64,000 nucleotides of DNA from Aspidapion aeneum (taxonomy: Eukaryota; Arthropoda; Insecta; Coleoptera; Brentidae), in NCBI GenBank assembly GCA_963576565.1, contig OY755038.1, forward strand, positions 142,638,558-142,702,557, read 5' to 3'. Both the position numbers and the translations under genes were made by a program. Below the pieces are notes generated by a model, which worked only from the letters and a program-made list of their open reading frames with translations, was not told where the DNA came from and searched no databases. Position 1 is the stretch's first letter; each line of letters begins with the position of its first letter. Shown here in pieces: positions 11,849 through 26,088 of the stretch.

Positions 11849-12465
11849 AGCTCACACTAGGTACTATAGTTATAGTGTGAGCTAATATAACTGAAATATA
11901 TTTTATTCAACTCCAGACTCAATTACCTTTCGTTTGATACCACACAACCCATGTTTTGACTTAAACTCTAATTTTTGAAATCTACCCCCACCCTTTTTTG
12001 AAAAACTAAAATGTATTTTGTTTAACTTCAGACTCAATTACCTTTCGTTTGAGATCACACACGACATATTTTCACTTAAACTCTAATTTTTTTAAATTTA
12101 CTCCCACCTTTTTTTTTAAACTTAAATTATTTTGTTTAACTACAGACTTATTACTTTTGGTATCACACACGCCATATACCCTTTTATTTATCTTGTGATC
12201 AGTGGATTTTGTTCATTTTTAAATGGGACCATCCCTACCCAAGGCCCACCGGAGGTACCAAATTTCATTAAAATCGGGCAAGCGGTTTTTGAGTTATGCG
12301 CGTTGGTCGTTACAGACAGACGGCGCGACAAAAAACTTTCAAAATCATCTGAAACACAAAGATATATAAAAATTTTTGAAATCGGAGCAACTTTGTTTTT
12401 CTCGAAAAAATTAGGATCACCATAGCGCACACTACTATAGTATAGTAGTAGTGTGAGCTAAAATA
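11849..12465. repeat. Hairpin-ended module (~617 bp), MITE-like
   Basis: Both ends are small hairpins built from agctcacacta and tagtgtgagct: 11849-11883 at the left and about 12425-12465 at the right. The inside has three tandem ~115-bp units starting near 11909, 12023 and 12138 (cagactcaattacctttcg type). These are followed by a stretch containing gaaatttggtacctcc on one strand, a style common in arthropod dispersed repeats. The mirrored copy is at about 18602-19218. The overlapping frames here on both strands are not genes. Confidence 0.5.
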
Positions 12466-15236
12466 ATTTTTAAAATTAAGATTTTACAGTTTTTGTAATA
12501 TTTGAGTAAAAATATGTTCAAATGGAAAATTCTTCGAAATCATTTTCCTTGTATGGAAATTTCTCCAAAAACATTATTGATTTAGAAACTTCATAAGGTA
12601 CTTTATTTTTTTAAATTAAAATAATGACTAGTGCTTTATTTAAAATCAACAACTTTGTGTTTTTGGTGATTATAGAAAAATAGTTTTTAAAATTAAGATT
12701 TTAAATTTTTTTAGAACATTATTATTATAACATAGGGGCATGCTTGAAGCATTTTTTGACATTTAAGTAAAAATATGTACGTAGTAGTTATTTTTGCTAA
12801 CCCTCATAAAAAAAAGTGGTTTGCAGAATTATCGTTAAAATTAATTTTATTGTTTGAATGAAAAATTGTACGAAATCATTTAGTCCTAAACATTTTCTTT
12901 GAATAGAAATTTGTTCAAAAACATTTTCAAGAAAATTTTATTAAATAATTATCCTTCTGGAGAACTGAACAAAAAATGTTCTGTAAAACATTTACTCAAA
13001 ATATGTAGCAGGCACATAGATAGCTTTTCTTTCTGGGGGGATACTCCCATATAGAAAGTGCTGTGCTGTTATTCCATGATGGTGCATAATGTTTTGGACA
13101 GGGTGGGCAGAAATGCTCGCCGGAGGCAAATCTACTGAATACAGAACATTTTAGTGGTGATGTGCCCAAGTTTTGTCCAAGACACTAAAATTTCATGATA
13201 AAAACTTGTTCAAGGAGGGGGAAATGTCCCCCAGTGCCCCCCCTTATCTATGTGCCTGGTACCTATTTCTCACAAACTATTATCAAACTGAACTTCACTT
13301 CATATATTGTTCAACTGTTTTTGTTTGTGGAAATGTAATCACTTTACGCACTTTTCTTATGAATAATATTATTTTTGATAATAATTAACAAGTATTATTT
13401 GATAATACATTGTATTCTATTTCACATTCACATAGTTACATTACTATAACAGAATAAATCATATGAGAGATTTGGGTGGCATCTACTGGTCTTGTGCTGG
13501 TCTCGAAGGATGTTTATTTCTCTGCAACAAGTTTTTTATTTGGACCAACAAAGCAGATGATAGGGATTGCTTGCAAGCTTGAGAATGTGTTTGTTGCCTT
13601 GTAGACACATAAGTAACCTGTAACAAAAAAGAATCCTATATTAAAAACCAATAATTTTCAAGAATATGCAAATTTTCCAGCTCGAATATTTTTGAAAACC
13701 CTGCCTTTAGAAATATTTCCAAGTGAAAAAAAAACATTTTTTTGGCAAAGGGTGCCCACAGGGGCTTGTTAGCGAAATACTAGACAACACTAGACTAATA
13801 CTTACGTTTGAACATACCGCCCAACAGCTAAACAACCAAAACTATCGAACTTTGAACATAAATAATAAATTAGTTGACTATAAACATTAAATTCCTAACC
13901 CAATTTATAACACCAAGCTTATTTTTTGTTGTGAAATGCAGTCTGACGGGGCTTAGATGACGTAGCAACAAGCACAGTGGGCCAAATCAGATATCCAATG
14001 CAATTTTTCTTTTTAAAACTAGATATTACCAAAACCAACATTTTTTGAAAGAATGAAATGAATGTATGTTTATACGCCAAGGAAGTAGTTTGGGGGAGGG
14101 AGGGTAAGCCCTCTAAGATCAAAATTAGCCCCCTTCAAACGAAATGAATATAATCTATCAGGGGCGCTGACCAAGTCCACAAATAACATGCGGACTAGGC
14201 CTTCCTGCTCTGTTTTTTCTAGAATTTTAGTAACATAATTAAGTGACTCATTATAAAAAAATAAGCTCCCCTAAAAAAATAAAACATTATTTTACTTTAA
14301 TTGCTGTTTTTGTAGTTTAATAATAATATACAAATAGATTCCTACAAAAGGATAACTGCCTGTATTTCTATGGGAAGGGGTAAAGTAAGAGATTCCCCTC
14401 CCCCCATAACCAGCCCCCTCACAACCAACCTACCACAATCTACCCCCCGTCCGATATCATAAGGACTGAAGATTTTTATTTAATGATATGATATAACTTT
14501 TTAAAACTCACTTTTGCATTTGGATAGGGAAATGTGTCCACGATCAGACATAACAGGTATTTTCCTAAGTAAACCAGATCACGTTTTTATTTTCCATAAG
14601 TAAAGGCTCAACGAAATCTTTATGGTGAAATATAAAAGATAGATCAGAGTGTCCTCTTCTCATACAAAAAATGTTTTTAAAAAGAAGACAAAATTCTGTG
14701 CCGTTGTGGAACATGTGTTCCAAAATAAGACAAGAGTTGCAACAATGTTTTAAGAAACTTGTAGGACTTAAATATGTATTTCAAACTTATATATGTAGTA
14801 TATAGTTTTTTTTCTACTGAATTTCTAATTCAAATCGGATTATATACAATTTTTTATTTATACAAGGTGTTTCAAAATTCAATAAAATAATTTTAGTTTT
14901 TAATTTCTTAAGTAATTGTTAGTCAAAAAGTTTCTATAAACATAGACATGCAAACGCTTAGTTTTCGAGATACAGGGTATTAAAATTTCATATATTTGTT
15001 TTTTGTTTATAGCTCGTGCAGTTTTTGAGATATGCCGCTCAAATTTAACACGTATAGTTAGCTGCTGTCAGTACATTATAAGACATGCCAAACGATAGTA
15101 AAAATCTACAAGGTTATACTTTTTCAGGGGTCATGTCAGCTTTTTCCTGGGATATTTTTTTTAAGCCACTGGTGGATTCTAAATCAAGAAATAAAATCCT
15201 TGTTCCGTTTGCAAACTTTTTTGTCTCTTGCAATTT

Positions 15237-15831
15237 GCCAATGCCAAATTAATTTCAACTTGCTGCTGAAATTAATTTGGCATTGTTGATTCCACCTTCT
15301 TCAGATAGCATATTGGTTCAATAATTGGATTATATATTCTAATGGTTATTTAATTTAATTACATTTACGGCTGCTATTCTAAAAAAGGATAAGGAATATG
15401 ATGTTATATTTCTGAGAGAAAGTCGGTTAACCACAAAGCGACAGAAATCATTTTTAATAATAATTAATAATTAATGTTTGTATTGTCACAAAAAAAATAT
15501 ATAAATACATATGCTTCGTATATCTAAAACTAGGATGTGTGGCAAAGGTCAGAGTTCGCGCTGCCTGCTAGTTTGTTTAGCAGGCTCTTCCACTCAGGCC
15601 CATATATATAGGGTGTTTCAAAATTCAATAACATAATTTTAATGTTAAATTTCTTGAGTGATTTTAAGACAAAAAGTTCATATAAACAAAGGTCTACATA
15701 CGCTTAGTTTTCGAGATAATATTTTTTATTGATTTTGATATAGTCGCCATGCTATACCGACGCATTTTTTATTTTGATAATAGCAGTCTTTGGTGCAAAA
15801 GGGTTTTTTTTAAACGGTTAGAGATGCGAAA
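15237..15831. repeat. Spacer of the giant inverted repeat
   Basis: About 595 bp not shared in mirrored form between the arms. It begins with an 18-bp-stem hairpin (15240-15284). From about 15604 to 15720 it holds a diverged direct copy of arm sequence from about 14862-14985; both contain the ggtgtttcaaaattcaata block and cgcttagttttcgagat. The spacer is therefore not foreign to the arms but another member of the same repeat family. No gene is seen. Confidence 0.8.
15240..15284. repeat. Hairpin with perfect 18-bp stem at the palindrome centre
   Basis: aatgccaaattaatttca (15240-15257) and its exact complement (15267-15284) surround a 9-base loop. It starts within a few bases of the end of the left arm, the position where a hairpin could have helped nucleate arm inversion. 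Confidence 0.85.
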
Positions 15832-18800
15832 AAATTGCAAGAGACAAAAAAGTTTGCAAACGAAACAAGGATTTTATTTCTTGATTTAGAATCCACCAGT
15901 GGCTTAAAAAAATATCCCAGGAAAAAGCTGACATGACCCCTGAAAAACTATAACCTTGTAGATTTTTACTATCGTTTGGCATGTCTTATAATGTACTGAC
16001 AGCAGCTAACTATACGTGTTAAATTTGAGCGGCATATCTCAAAAACTGCACGAGCTATAAACAAAAAACAAATATATGAAATTTTAATACTCTGTATCTC
16101 GAAAACTAAGCGTTTGCATGTCTATGTTTATAGAAACTTTTTGACTAACAATTACTTAAGAAATTAAAAACTAAAATTATTTTATTGAATTTTGAAACAC
16201 CTTGTATAAATAAAAAATTGTATATAATCCGATTTGAATTAGAAATTCAGTAGAAAAAAAACTATATACTACATATATAAGTTTGAAATACATATGTAAG
16301 TCCTACAAGTTTCTTAAAACATTGTTGCAACTCTTGTCTTATTTTGGAACACATGTTCCACAACGGCACAGAATTTTGTCTTCTTTTTAAAAACATTTTT
16401 TGTATGAGAAGAGGACACTCTGATCTATCTTTTATATTTCACCATAAAGATTTCGTTGAGCCTTTACTTATGGAAAATAAAAACGTGATCTGGTTTATTT
16501 AGGAAAATACCTGTTATGTCTGATCGTGGACACATTTCCCTATCCAAATGCAAAAGTGAGTTTTAAAAAGTTATATCATATCATTAAATAAAAATCTTCA
16601 GTCCTTATGATATCGGACGGGGGGTAGATTGTGGTAGGTTGGTTGTGAGGGGGCTGGTTATGGGGGGAGGGGAATCTCTTACTTTACCCCTTCCCATAGA
16701 AATACAGGCAGTTATCCTTTTGTAGGAATCTATTTGTATATTATTATTAAACTACAAAAACAGCAATTAAAGTAAAATAATGTTTTATTTTTTTAGGGGA
16801 GCTTATTGTTTTATAATGAGTCACTTAATTATGTTACTAAAATTCTAGAAAAAACAGAGCAGGAAGGCCTAGTCCGCATGTTATTTGTGGACTTGGTCAG
16901 CGCCCCTGATAGATTATATTCATTTCGTTTAAAGGGGGCTAATTTTGATCTTAGAGGGCTTACCCTCCCTCCCCCAAACTACTTTCTTGGCGTATAAACA
17001 TACATTCATTTCATTCTTTCAAAAAATGTTGGTTTTGGTAATATCTAGTTTTAAAAAGAAAAATTGCATTGGATATCTGATTTGGCCCACTGTGCTTGTT
17101 GCTACGTTATCTAAGCCCCGTCAGACTGCATTTCACAACAAAAAATAAGCTTGGTGTTATAAATTGGGTTAGGAATTTAATGTTTATAGTCAACTAATTT
17201 ATTATTTACGTTCAACGTTCGATAGTTTTGGTTGTTTAGCTGTTGGGCGGTATGTTCAAACGTAAGTATTAGTCTAGTGTTGTCTAGTATTTCGCTAACA
17301 AGCCCCTGTGGGCATCCTTTGCCAAAAAAATGTTTTTTTTTCACTTGGAAGTATTTCTAAAGGCAGGGTTTTCAAAAATATTCGAGCTGGAAAATTTGCA
17401 TATTCTTGAAAATTATTGGTTTTTAATATAGGATTCTTTTTTGTTACAGGTTACTTATGTGTCTACAAGGCAACAAACACATTCTCAAGCTTGCAAGCAA
17501 TCCCTATCATCTGCTTTGTTGGTCCAAATAAAAAACTTGTTGCAGAGAAATAAACATCCTTCGAGACTAGCACAAGACCAGTAGATGCCAGCCAAATCTC
17601 TCATATGATTTATTCTGTTATAGTAATGTAACTATGTGAATGTGAAATAGAATACAATGTATTATCAAATAATACTTGTTAATTATTATCAAAAATAATA
17701 TTATTCATAAGAAAAGTGCGTAAAGTGATTACATTTCCACAAACAAAAACAGTTGAACAATATATGAAGTGAAGTTCAGTTTGATAATAGTTTGTGAGAA
17801 ATAGGTACCAGGCACATAGATAAGGGGGGGCACTGGGGGACATTTCCCCCTCCTTGAACAAGTTTTTATCATGAAATTTTAGTGTCTTGGACAAAACTTG
17901 GGCACATCACCACTAAAATGTTCTGTATTCAGTAGATTTGCCTCCGGCGAGCATTTCTGCCCACCCTGTCCAAAACATTATGCACCATCATGGAATAACA
18001 GCACAGCACTTTCTATATGGGAGTATCCCCCCAGAAAGAAAAGCTATCTATGTGCCTGCTACATATTTTGAGTAAATGTTTTACAGAACATTTTTTGTTC
18101 AGTTCTCCAGAAGGATAATTATTTAATAAAATTTTCTTGAAAATGTTTTTGAACAAATTTCTATTCAAAGAAAATGTTTAGGACTAAATGATTTCGTACA
18201 ATTTTTCATTTAAACAATAAAATTAATTTTAACGATAATTCTGCAAACCACTTTTTTCTATGAGGGTTAGCAAAAATAACTACTACGTACATATTTTTAC
18301 TTAAATGTCAAAAAATGCTTCAAGCATGCCCCTATGTTATAATAATAATGTTCTAAAAAAATTTAAAATCTTAATTTTAAAAACTATTTTTCTATAATCA
18401 CCAAAAACACAAAGTTGTTGATTTTAAATAAAGCACTAGTCATTATTTTAATTTAAAAAAATAAAGTACTTTATGAAGTTTCTAAATCAATAATGTTTTT
18501 GGAGAAATATCCATACAAGGAAAATGATTTCGAAGAATTTTCCATTTGAACATATTTTTACTCAAATATTACAAAAACTGTAAAATCTTAATTTTAAAAA
18601 TTATTTTAGCTTACACTACTACTATACTATAGTAGTGTGCGCTATGGTGATCCTAATTTTTTCGAGAAAAACAAAGTTGCTCCGATTTCAAAAAATTTTA
18701 TATATCTTTGTGTTTCAGATGATTTTGAAAGTTTTTTGTCGCGCCGTCTGTCTGTAACGACCAACGCGCATAACTCAAAAACCGCTTGCCCGATTTTAAT

Positions 18801-21800
18801 GAAATTTGGTACCTCCGGTGGGCCTTGGGTAGGGATGGTCCCATTTAAAAATGAACAAAATCCACTGATCACAAGATAAATAAAAGGGTATATGGCGTGT
18901 GTGATACCAAAAGTAATAAGTCTGTAGTTAAACAAAATAATTTAAGTTTAAAAAAAAAGGTGGGAGTAAATTTCAAAAATTAGAGTTTAAGTGAAAATAT
19001 GTCGTGTGTGATCTCAAACGAAAGGTAATTGAGTCTGAAGTTAAACAAAATACATTTTAGTTTTTAAAAAAAGGGTGGGGGTAGATTTCAAAAATTAGAG
19101 TTTAAGTCAAAACATGGGTTGTGTGGTATCAAACGAAAGGTAATTGAGTCTGGAGTTGAATAAAATATATTTCAGTTATATTAGCTCACACTATAACTAT
19201 AGTACCTAGTGTGAGCTTATAGGTACCCATATATATTGGCAGAGTATTTTTATAATCACCAAAAACACATAAAAAAACTAAAGCCTACCTTATTAAGATT
19301 CTAAATAAATAATTAACTTTTTAGTAATAAAAAATATTTTCTTCAAAAGGATAATCATTCAATAAAAATTTTTTCATACAGGAAATTGTTTAAAAAGATT
19401 TTCTTCAATAAGAAGTTTGTTTGAACAAATTTCCTTTTAAAGAAAATGTTTTTAAACAAATTTTTGTTCAAGGAAAATGTTTTAGAAAAAAATTATTTCA
19501 AATAATTTTTCATTAGAACTTATTTTAACTCAAATACATAAAGTTTTTTTTTCTATTATAATCAAAAAAGTTTTTGATTTAATATAAAGGACTGGATAGG
19601 TAGTCATTATTCAGTGACCCAATAAAAGTTTAAAAAAAGTACCAACTGCATAAGGTTTCTAAATAATTTATTAACAAAAAAAATTTGAATAGGTGTGTCC
19701 CCTTATAAATTATTATACAAGTAAATAATAATTTATTCTAGCACTGTCGAAACAATGATTCTTGATGGGTAGTATCGGTATGCAAAGTTAAATTCAAAAA
19801 AATACAAAAAATGGATAGGTACCTATGTCACAGGCTTGTCGCAATAAATAGTGATTTTAGTTGTGGGGGTTGCTATAGTATATAGTTAAAAAAGCTATAA
19901 GTACCTATAGTCGGAGAGTGTAACTAGGATAACCCTGCCAAATTAAAATATCAAAATAAGCACCTATTAAAAATTGATAAACTAACGATTTAACCACCCA
20001 AAGAGCACTAATATTATTTAAATGTTTTATTACCAAATTTGATTTAAGCCCCTCAAAAAAATTGACCCAGTTATATTCCTTATAAGGGCCTATATCCTTA
20101 AATTATGCAACACTCAAGGGAGGGGGGTTTGGCTTTGCGTTACACACAATGTTTTTTTAATGTGTTTTTTTTGAAAATGCGTTACGAGGGGAGATTAAAA
20201 ATCCGGAATTTTTGTGTTACATAATTTAAGGATGTTCACTAAGCCTGCTATACATATCCATTATTTTGAATTTATATGATGATTTTAACTTTGTATACTA
20301 ACTATAGGTAGGTATCTTTCTTTTCATATATCATCAGGAGATTTTATAAGTGGGGCTTTGAGACTATGCAGAACTATCCATATCTTCTCGTCTTTTGTGA
20401 GGGAAATATTTACAAGAAATGGAGCCCGTCTCTGGGATGGAAAACTTTATATACTATGTTTCTCTTCTTATATCATCAGGAGATTTTATAGGTGAGGCTT
20501 CGAGACCGTGTAGAACCACAGACAGGTTATCCAAGTCTGCTATCCAAATCTTCTTGTCTTTTGTGAGGGGCGTATTTAAAAGAAATTGAGCCCCTCTCTG
20601 GAATAGTGATCCGCCCCACAGTAACAACTAGTAATATAATTTAAAAAAAATTCTGTTTTTTTATTGTGAAATTCCTTCATACTTGGTCAAAGTAAGTGTC
20701 ATAAAAATCACGGCGAACTCGATTTTCTGAAATAAGTGAAAGAATTCTACCAAGCTGCACTGACAACACTGCGGCTCGCGATCACTGACTTGTATGAACA
20801 CTGAGAAATAAATTCGGCGTACAATTCGTGTCGTAAAACTGTTTTTGTTTCCTTCATAGAATGAAATTCGTAAGAAAATTAGCTCTAGAATGTTGTGTTT
20901 ACTAATATCTAAGTTTGTTGCCTTTTTGGTTCAAAATATTGAGCAGACACCTTCCACGATATTTTGCCAGTTCTAGTTGAACTCAATGCCGCCCAATTTT
21001 AGATGGCTAAAAATTTTAGCTGGCTAAAAACGATCGGAGGTCTAATTGACAAAAATCGACCCCCTGGTAGAAAAACATTTAGTAGAATACATTTGGTAGA
21101 AAATATATTTGGTAAAAAAATGTTTGATAGAAAATGCATTTGGTAAAATAACACTTGATAGAAAATAAGTTTGGTAGAAATAACATTTGTTAGAAAAACA
21201 TTTGGCAAAAAAATATTTAATGGAAAATAGATTTGGTAGAAAAACCTTTGATAGAAAGAGACTTGGTAAAGAAACATTTAAAAAGTACATATTAGGTCAG
21301 GATAGGTTTGGTTAGATTATGAAATATTTTCATACCCAATGTTCTAACATTTGCTGTTCTGCCAATTGTACTTTCTATCAAATGTTATTATTCCAGAAAA
21401 TGTGTTTTCTATGATAGGTTTTTTTGCCAATTGTACTTTCTACCAAATGTACTTTACCAAAAATATTTTTACCATTTAAATGTGTTTTCTATAAAATTTT
21501 TGTATACCAAATGTTTTTCTAGCAAATTTTTTTTCTTTAAAATATTTTTCTACCAAATGTATTTAAAATAGAAAATCGTTATACAGGACTCCATAGGACT
21601 TCCACAGGATTGCCACAGGACTATACAGGACCCCGAGGGTACTGGCGCCTAAGGGGTGCCCTAAGCATGATTAAGTAGGGAGGCCGGCAAAGGCAAATCA
21701 ACTCTCTAAGAAAAACGAGAGTTAAGACGTTTTTTTTTGTTGGTCGCGAATTTTTTTATGGGCGCCTGTCAGTCAGGACTATACAGCACACTACAAGCCC

Positions 21801-24800
21801 AAAAATTTATTAAAGTCCCGTAGGAAGGTGTACAAATTTGGTTCAGCTGATCACCCCTCGGTTTTTATAAAAAAATAAATTATATTAATAACACGCCGTA
21901 GATAGATTGGCAACTCACATACAACATATTTCAATTTATATTTACACAGTAACAAAAATACTAAAAGATAGCTAAATAAAGTGAAAATACGACAGTGTCA
22001 AAAAGTGCCATTTTTCGTACCAAATTCATCCAAAAAAAGTCAGTATTTTCCGCACGCGAGTGTAAAAAACAATTTGTAATTTTGAATTTAGTAAAACCCC
22101 TATCAAAGGAAGAGAGGATACGAACATTTTATAAATTGTAAGCGTTTTAAACGTCCCAGATGCCATTTTATTTTAACAATTTTTTTATTATTTAGAAGAA
22201 TATCACCAGTAAGACGGAAATTCTTCCCCGTTTAAAACAAAGATTTATTTCCTATAAAAAAAAATTATTATAAAATTGTCGCTTTGTGACTATATTTAAG
22301 CATAATTTTATCTAATTTTTGACATTTTGTTTAAACTTAAAAATAATTCTGGTCCTAGACAAAAGATTACTTTCAATAATTAAGGAAAGTTTTTGTAAAA
22401 ATCTGTAGCCGTCTTGGAGAAAACCGTGTATTTCTAAACAACCACAAATTACATTTACACTAGAATATGGGCGCAACTCTGACCCTTAAAAATCTGTGCC
22501 ATTATATTGATCTAAAAAAATTTCAAAAGGGTGGATGGAATTATGTATATTCAATTAATGCTAAATAAGCAGTGATTTTTAGACAGGTAATTAAAGTATT
22601 TCTATAGGTATTTTGTAAACAATGTTGGTCTCACTGTTTAAAATTACACATAGAAACCTCAAACACGGGTTAAGCCTTATAGAAACAGCCCTTTTTCGAA
22701 CATTTTGTTCGATTTCTGGCTCATTCTCTAGGAGTTAACAATGTTAAGGTGAAAATGTCTAATTAACGTCCTCCTGTATAAAATATATAAATAAAAAAAA
22801 AAAAACACCGGTACTTATACACGTGCAAATATTTATATTTTCTTCCATTCACTTACACACAATTTGTTTGTTTATAATCCGCCCTATTTTTTAGTGTGTA
22901 AAGTGAAGACGAAAACGTGCCACTTTCCATACTAAACAACTCAATTCAAAAACAGTGCGGAAAGTATATGAGAATGTCAAATATAATTTACCATTTTGAT
23001 TTGGTAAAACCTCTGTCAAGGGGTGAAAGAGACTAAAAATTTTAAATGCTGCCTCGGGCGCCAAAAATGCTAGCTGCGGCTCTGATGGTCCGGTTTCGTA
23101 AAAAACCGAAAAGACAAGGATATTGCTATTGTTTTAAAAATAATTCTTAGCGACCAGCAGAGGGCCCCACTTTATTGATGACAAAAGCGGCAATTGTTGG
23201 TCTTGTAAGGGTTTAACAATACACGTTTTCCTACCAGATGACCTGCAATTTTTTGTATTTTTATTTTTTATTTATTTAGAGGAATGTCCCTTGTAGGCCC
23301 GAAATTCTTCCCCGATTGAATCAGATAACAATTTCCTATTAAAAAAATGATATGAAAATGATCGATTTTTGACTATAAATAAGCATATATTTCATGCTAT
23401 TTTGGAGAAATTTTTTTAACTAAAAAATAGTTTTAGGCCTGTACCAAAGATCACTTTAAACGATAAAAAAAAGTTTTTGTTAAAACCTTTAGCCGTCTTC
23501 AAGAAAAGCGTGTATTTCCAAACCTTTACATTAGCACGAAAATATCGGCGCGAGTCGGCCCCTAAAACAATTTTTGCAAAATGCTTAGCTTTTGAGAAAA
23601 TGACATAAAACTGAATAATTTCGGTTTATTTTGCTTAATATACTATGGCAATACATAGGAAACAGGTGTACTGCTAATACTTCAAGGTTAGTATCTCAGC
23701 AAAAGTACTACCCAGAGAACTTAATGATGTCTCATTTTATAGCCTATTAGTTGTTCTTTATTTTATGTTATTACAGATTTTCTCAAAAATAAGCAGTTTT
23801 GCAAAATTGCGGCGAAATATTTGGCCATAACTCAAAAACCATTCGTCTGACAAATAAACATGCAAAAGTGTTTTTGTAGGAAACTTTTTGTCTTTAACTT
23901 TTGTTTAAAATTTTTCTAAAACGTACAGTAACCAAGTACTTCTAAAAATACCCTTTTTATGCACAGTAAAGCCAAGATGGCGGGGGAGCCGGCCGCCCTC
24001 AAGGTCGAAAACTCAAGTTTATTATTAGGATTCCAATGTCAACAACATATGTCAAAATCGCGAATACACCACCTTTTGCAACCTAAAATTCTATAATGAC
24101 TGGACTATTTAGCCACCCCCAAAAATAGTGTTCTTGTGCGTCCAGAAGTCGGGGTAGTTACACATTTAAAACAATTCAAATCTTAAAGTAAAGGCCGTAT
24201 TCACAGCTGTTTTTGAATCGCCCTTACTCAAATAACCAATTTTAGCTTATATTTTTTTAGCTTTACACTTTTACACCAGTATTTACTAAAGGGTGCTAAG
24301 TGCTAAGCTTAGCATTTTAGACCGGGTTTAAGTATCAACTTGATACCGACCGGTTTAAGTGTATTTTTTTAATACTCACAGGTCAAATAACTGCAAAGAT
24401 TCGGTTCTCCCCAATGTGCAATATAATAGTAAGCATTTCTCAGTAAGCTTCATCTCATATAAATTCAAATTAAATTTAGAAATTAAAAAAAACCACATAA
24501 AAATTTTGTTACAAAATGTCATTTTTTGGTAATTTAGTCCGTGCAGTCATAGGATCTTCGTTAAAAATAGTCTCAAATTGTAGTACGACCTCTGAGGGGT
24601 GGTTTAAAGTCTGCAAAATAATATACTAACTACATTTTCGTGTAAATCTTTTACATACAAAACTTTTCCAATCAAAATAACCAATAAATAACTGAAAACT
24701 ATTTATAAACATACATTAATAACAAAATGCGAAGCAATTTAAAATCTCACTGCATTTAGTCCGCGAATTTTTCAGTGCACGTTAATAGAGTGAGCTCACA

Positions 24801-25383
24801 AATTATTTTTTTGGGGACTGTTCGTTAATTATATTAAATTACGATTGAAGTCGTTACATAAACAATAATCTACTTTCCTTGGAAATACCATTTTTAGTTA
24901 GTTAACTTAAACCTTATTTTTAAGCATATTGCTACAAAATTTATTTAAACAATTTCAATCTTAAAAAAAGGAGTATAACTTTTAATTAATTTAATTTATT
25001 ATATTCGCTTAATCCTTTGTTAAAAATAATAGATTAACGCACTATTAATTTACATTTCGCTATCATTTAGCATTTGCAATTTTTTTCCGATCTTTATAAT
25101 TTAACCTAAGTTGAATAAAATATGTGAAAAGGGAAAATAAATAGGTATCATTGAAAAACCCATGTATATGAGTTTGATATCTTTCAGTTCAATGGGTAGC
25201 ACAAGGCCCGCGGAGACACCGGAAAATAAAAGGGAGGGGAGGGTAATGGGGGTAATCAACCCCCCCCTCCCTCCTTAAGATTGGTAAAAAGTGAGGATTT
25301 TTCCACAAAATATGCAAAATTTTTGCCCGGCACAATAAAGTTTTTTATTGTTACTAAAATTGTACCACTTTTAGTGATATTGG
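15832..25383 (-). repeat. Right arm (~9.55 kb) of the giant inverted repeat
   Basis: Reverse complement of 5634-15236, running from aattgcaagagac near 15832 to gtgatattgg at 25383. It repeats every landmark of the left arm in mirrored order: hairpin-ended module (~18602-19218), minisatellite (~21060-21565) and diverged duplication. Scattered substitutions against the left arm, for example inside the frames at 12188-12430 versus 18637-18879, show that the arms have diverged since duplication. No flanking target duplication is apparent. Confidence 0.93.
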
Positions 25384-26085
25384 TTCAAAATAAGGCAGTT
25401 AGCCTGAATTTATAGATTAAAATTGCAAATTTTTTTTTTGCAGGACCTTAACATGTGTTCTTATATCAAGTACCTATGCATGTGGTTTGACTGGATTAAC
25501 CCTCTCCCTCTCAAGATCAGAGCCTGGATACGCCATTGCGTGGAGAGGAAACATGAGCCCTCTAGGAGTAAATTAATGATCTGGGCCCCCCTCCACCCTA
25601 CCAATTTCCAAATGTAATAATAATATATTTAACACCCTGCGTCATTTTTTAAAATGTAAAATGGGTCAAAAATTAGTAGATTGGACCCCCTGTGGGTATT
25701 TACGTATTTTATACTTTGTGATTAACACATTTGTGTAAAGTGGTAAAAATCACAGTGTACCGTGGTATACTGTGGTAAAAATTCCTTTGAACACAGCCCC
25801 CTATAAATATAATTTTCTTAAAAACTAATATTAGTTAATTAGGAACCAATTTATTCACATTTTTTTTATTATGGAGGCTATTGTTCCAACTCAAATACTA
25901 AAGACTACTAACCCTACAATCGTACCAGTAAGTTTCAAAACTTGACGACCTTTTGCAACCTGAATATGCATAAAAAACTCTTAACATAAACAAATTTTAA
26001 AGATTTCTTTAAAGGTATAATTGCAAGCAGCATATTAAGCACACAGACAGACACAACATATTATGGGTAGGCAAGTATGCAGTTG
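25384..26085. other. AT-rich stretch without a supported gene
   Basis: Non-coding sequence between the giant inverted repeat and the palindrome cluster. A 64-codon frame at 25423-25617 has no recognisable domain and weak composition, so I treat it as chance. Confidence 0.5.
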
Positions 26086-26088
26086 TAT

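Larger units (their letters stand above)
5634..15236 (+). repeat. Left arm (~9.6 kb) of a giant inverted repeat
   Basis: The sequence from ccaatatcacta at 5634 to the cttgcaatt block ending near 15236 is matched, reverse-complemented, by 15832-25383. Paired points sum to about 31067 near the centre and 31017 at the outer ends, so about 50 bp of indels have built up. Single-base differences are scattered throughout, so the arms are nearly but not fully identical. I find no credible coding sequence: the short frames present are low-complexity or mirrored. Inside are smaller repeats: a diverged duplication (7455-9085), a TTTCTACCAAATG minisatellite (9500-10003) and a hairpin-ended module (11849-12465). 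Whether this is one foldback element or a segmental inverted duplication cannot be settled here. Confidence 0.93.

Noticed and set aside
9775..21290. Mirrored small frames in both arms of the 20-kb palindrome (for example 9775-10066, 12132-12430, 13173-13388, 13919-14122 and partners)
   Set aside because: They recur only because the arms are copies, have low-complexity or repeat-derived composition, overlap on both strands and show no domain.
5634..25383. Palindrome as a sequencing artefact from a hairpin-ligated molecule
   Set aside because: Such artefacts give identical arms; here substitutions and indels distinguish the arms, and the spacer is unique. Not excluded completely without raw reads.
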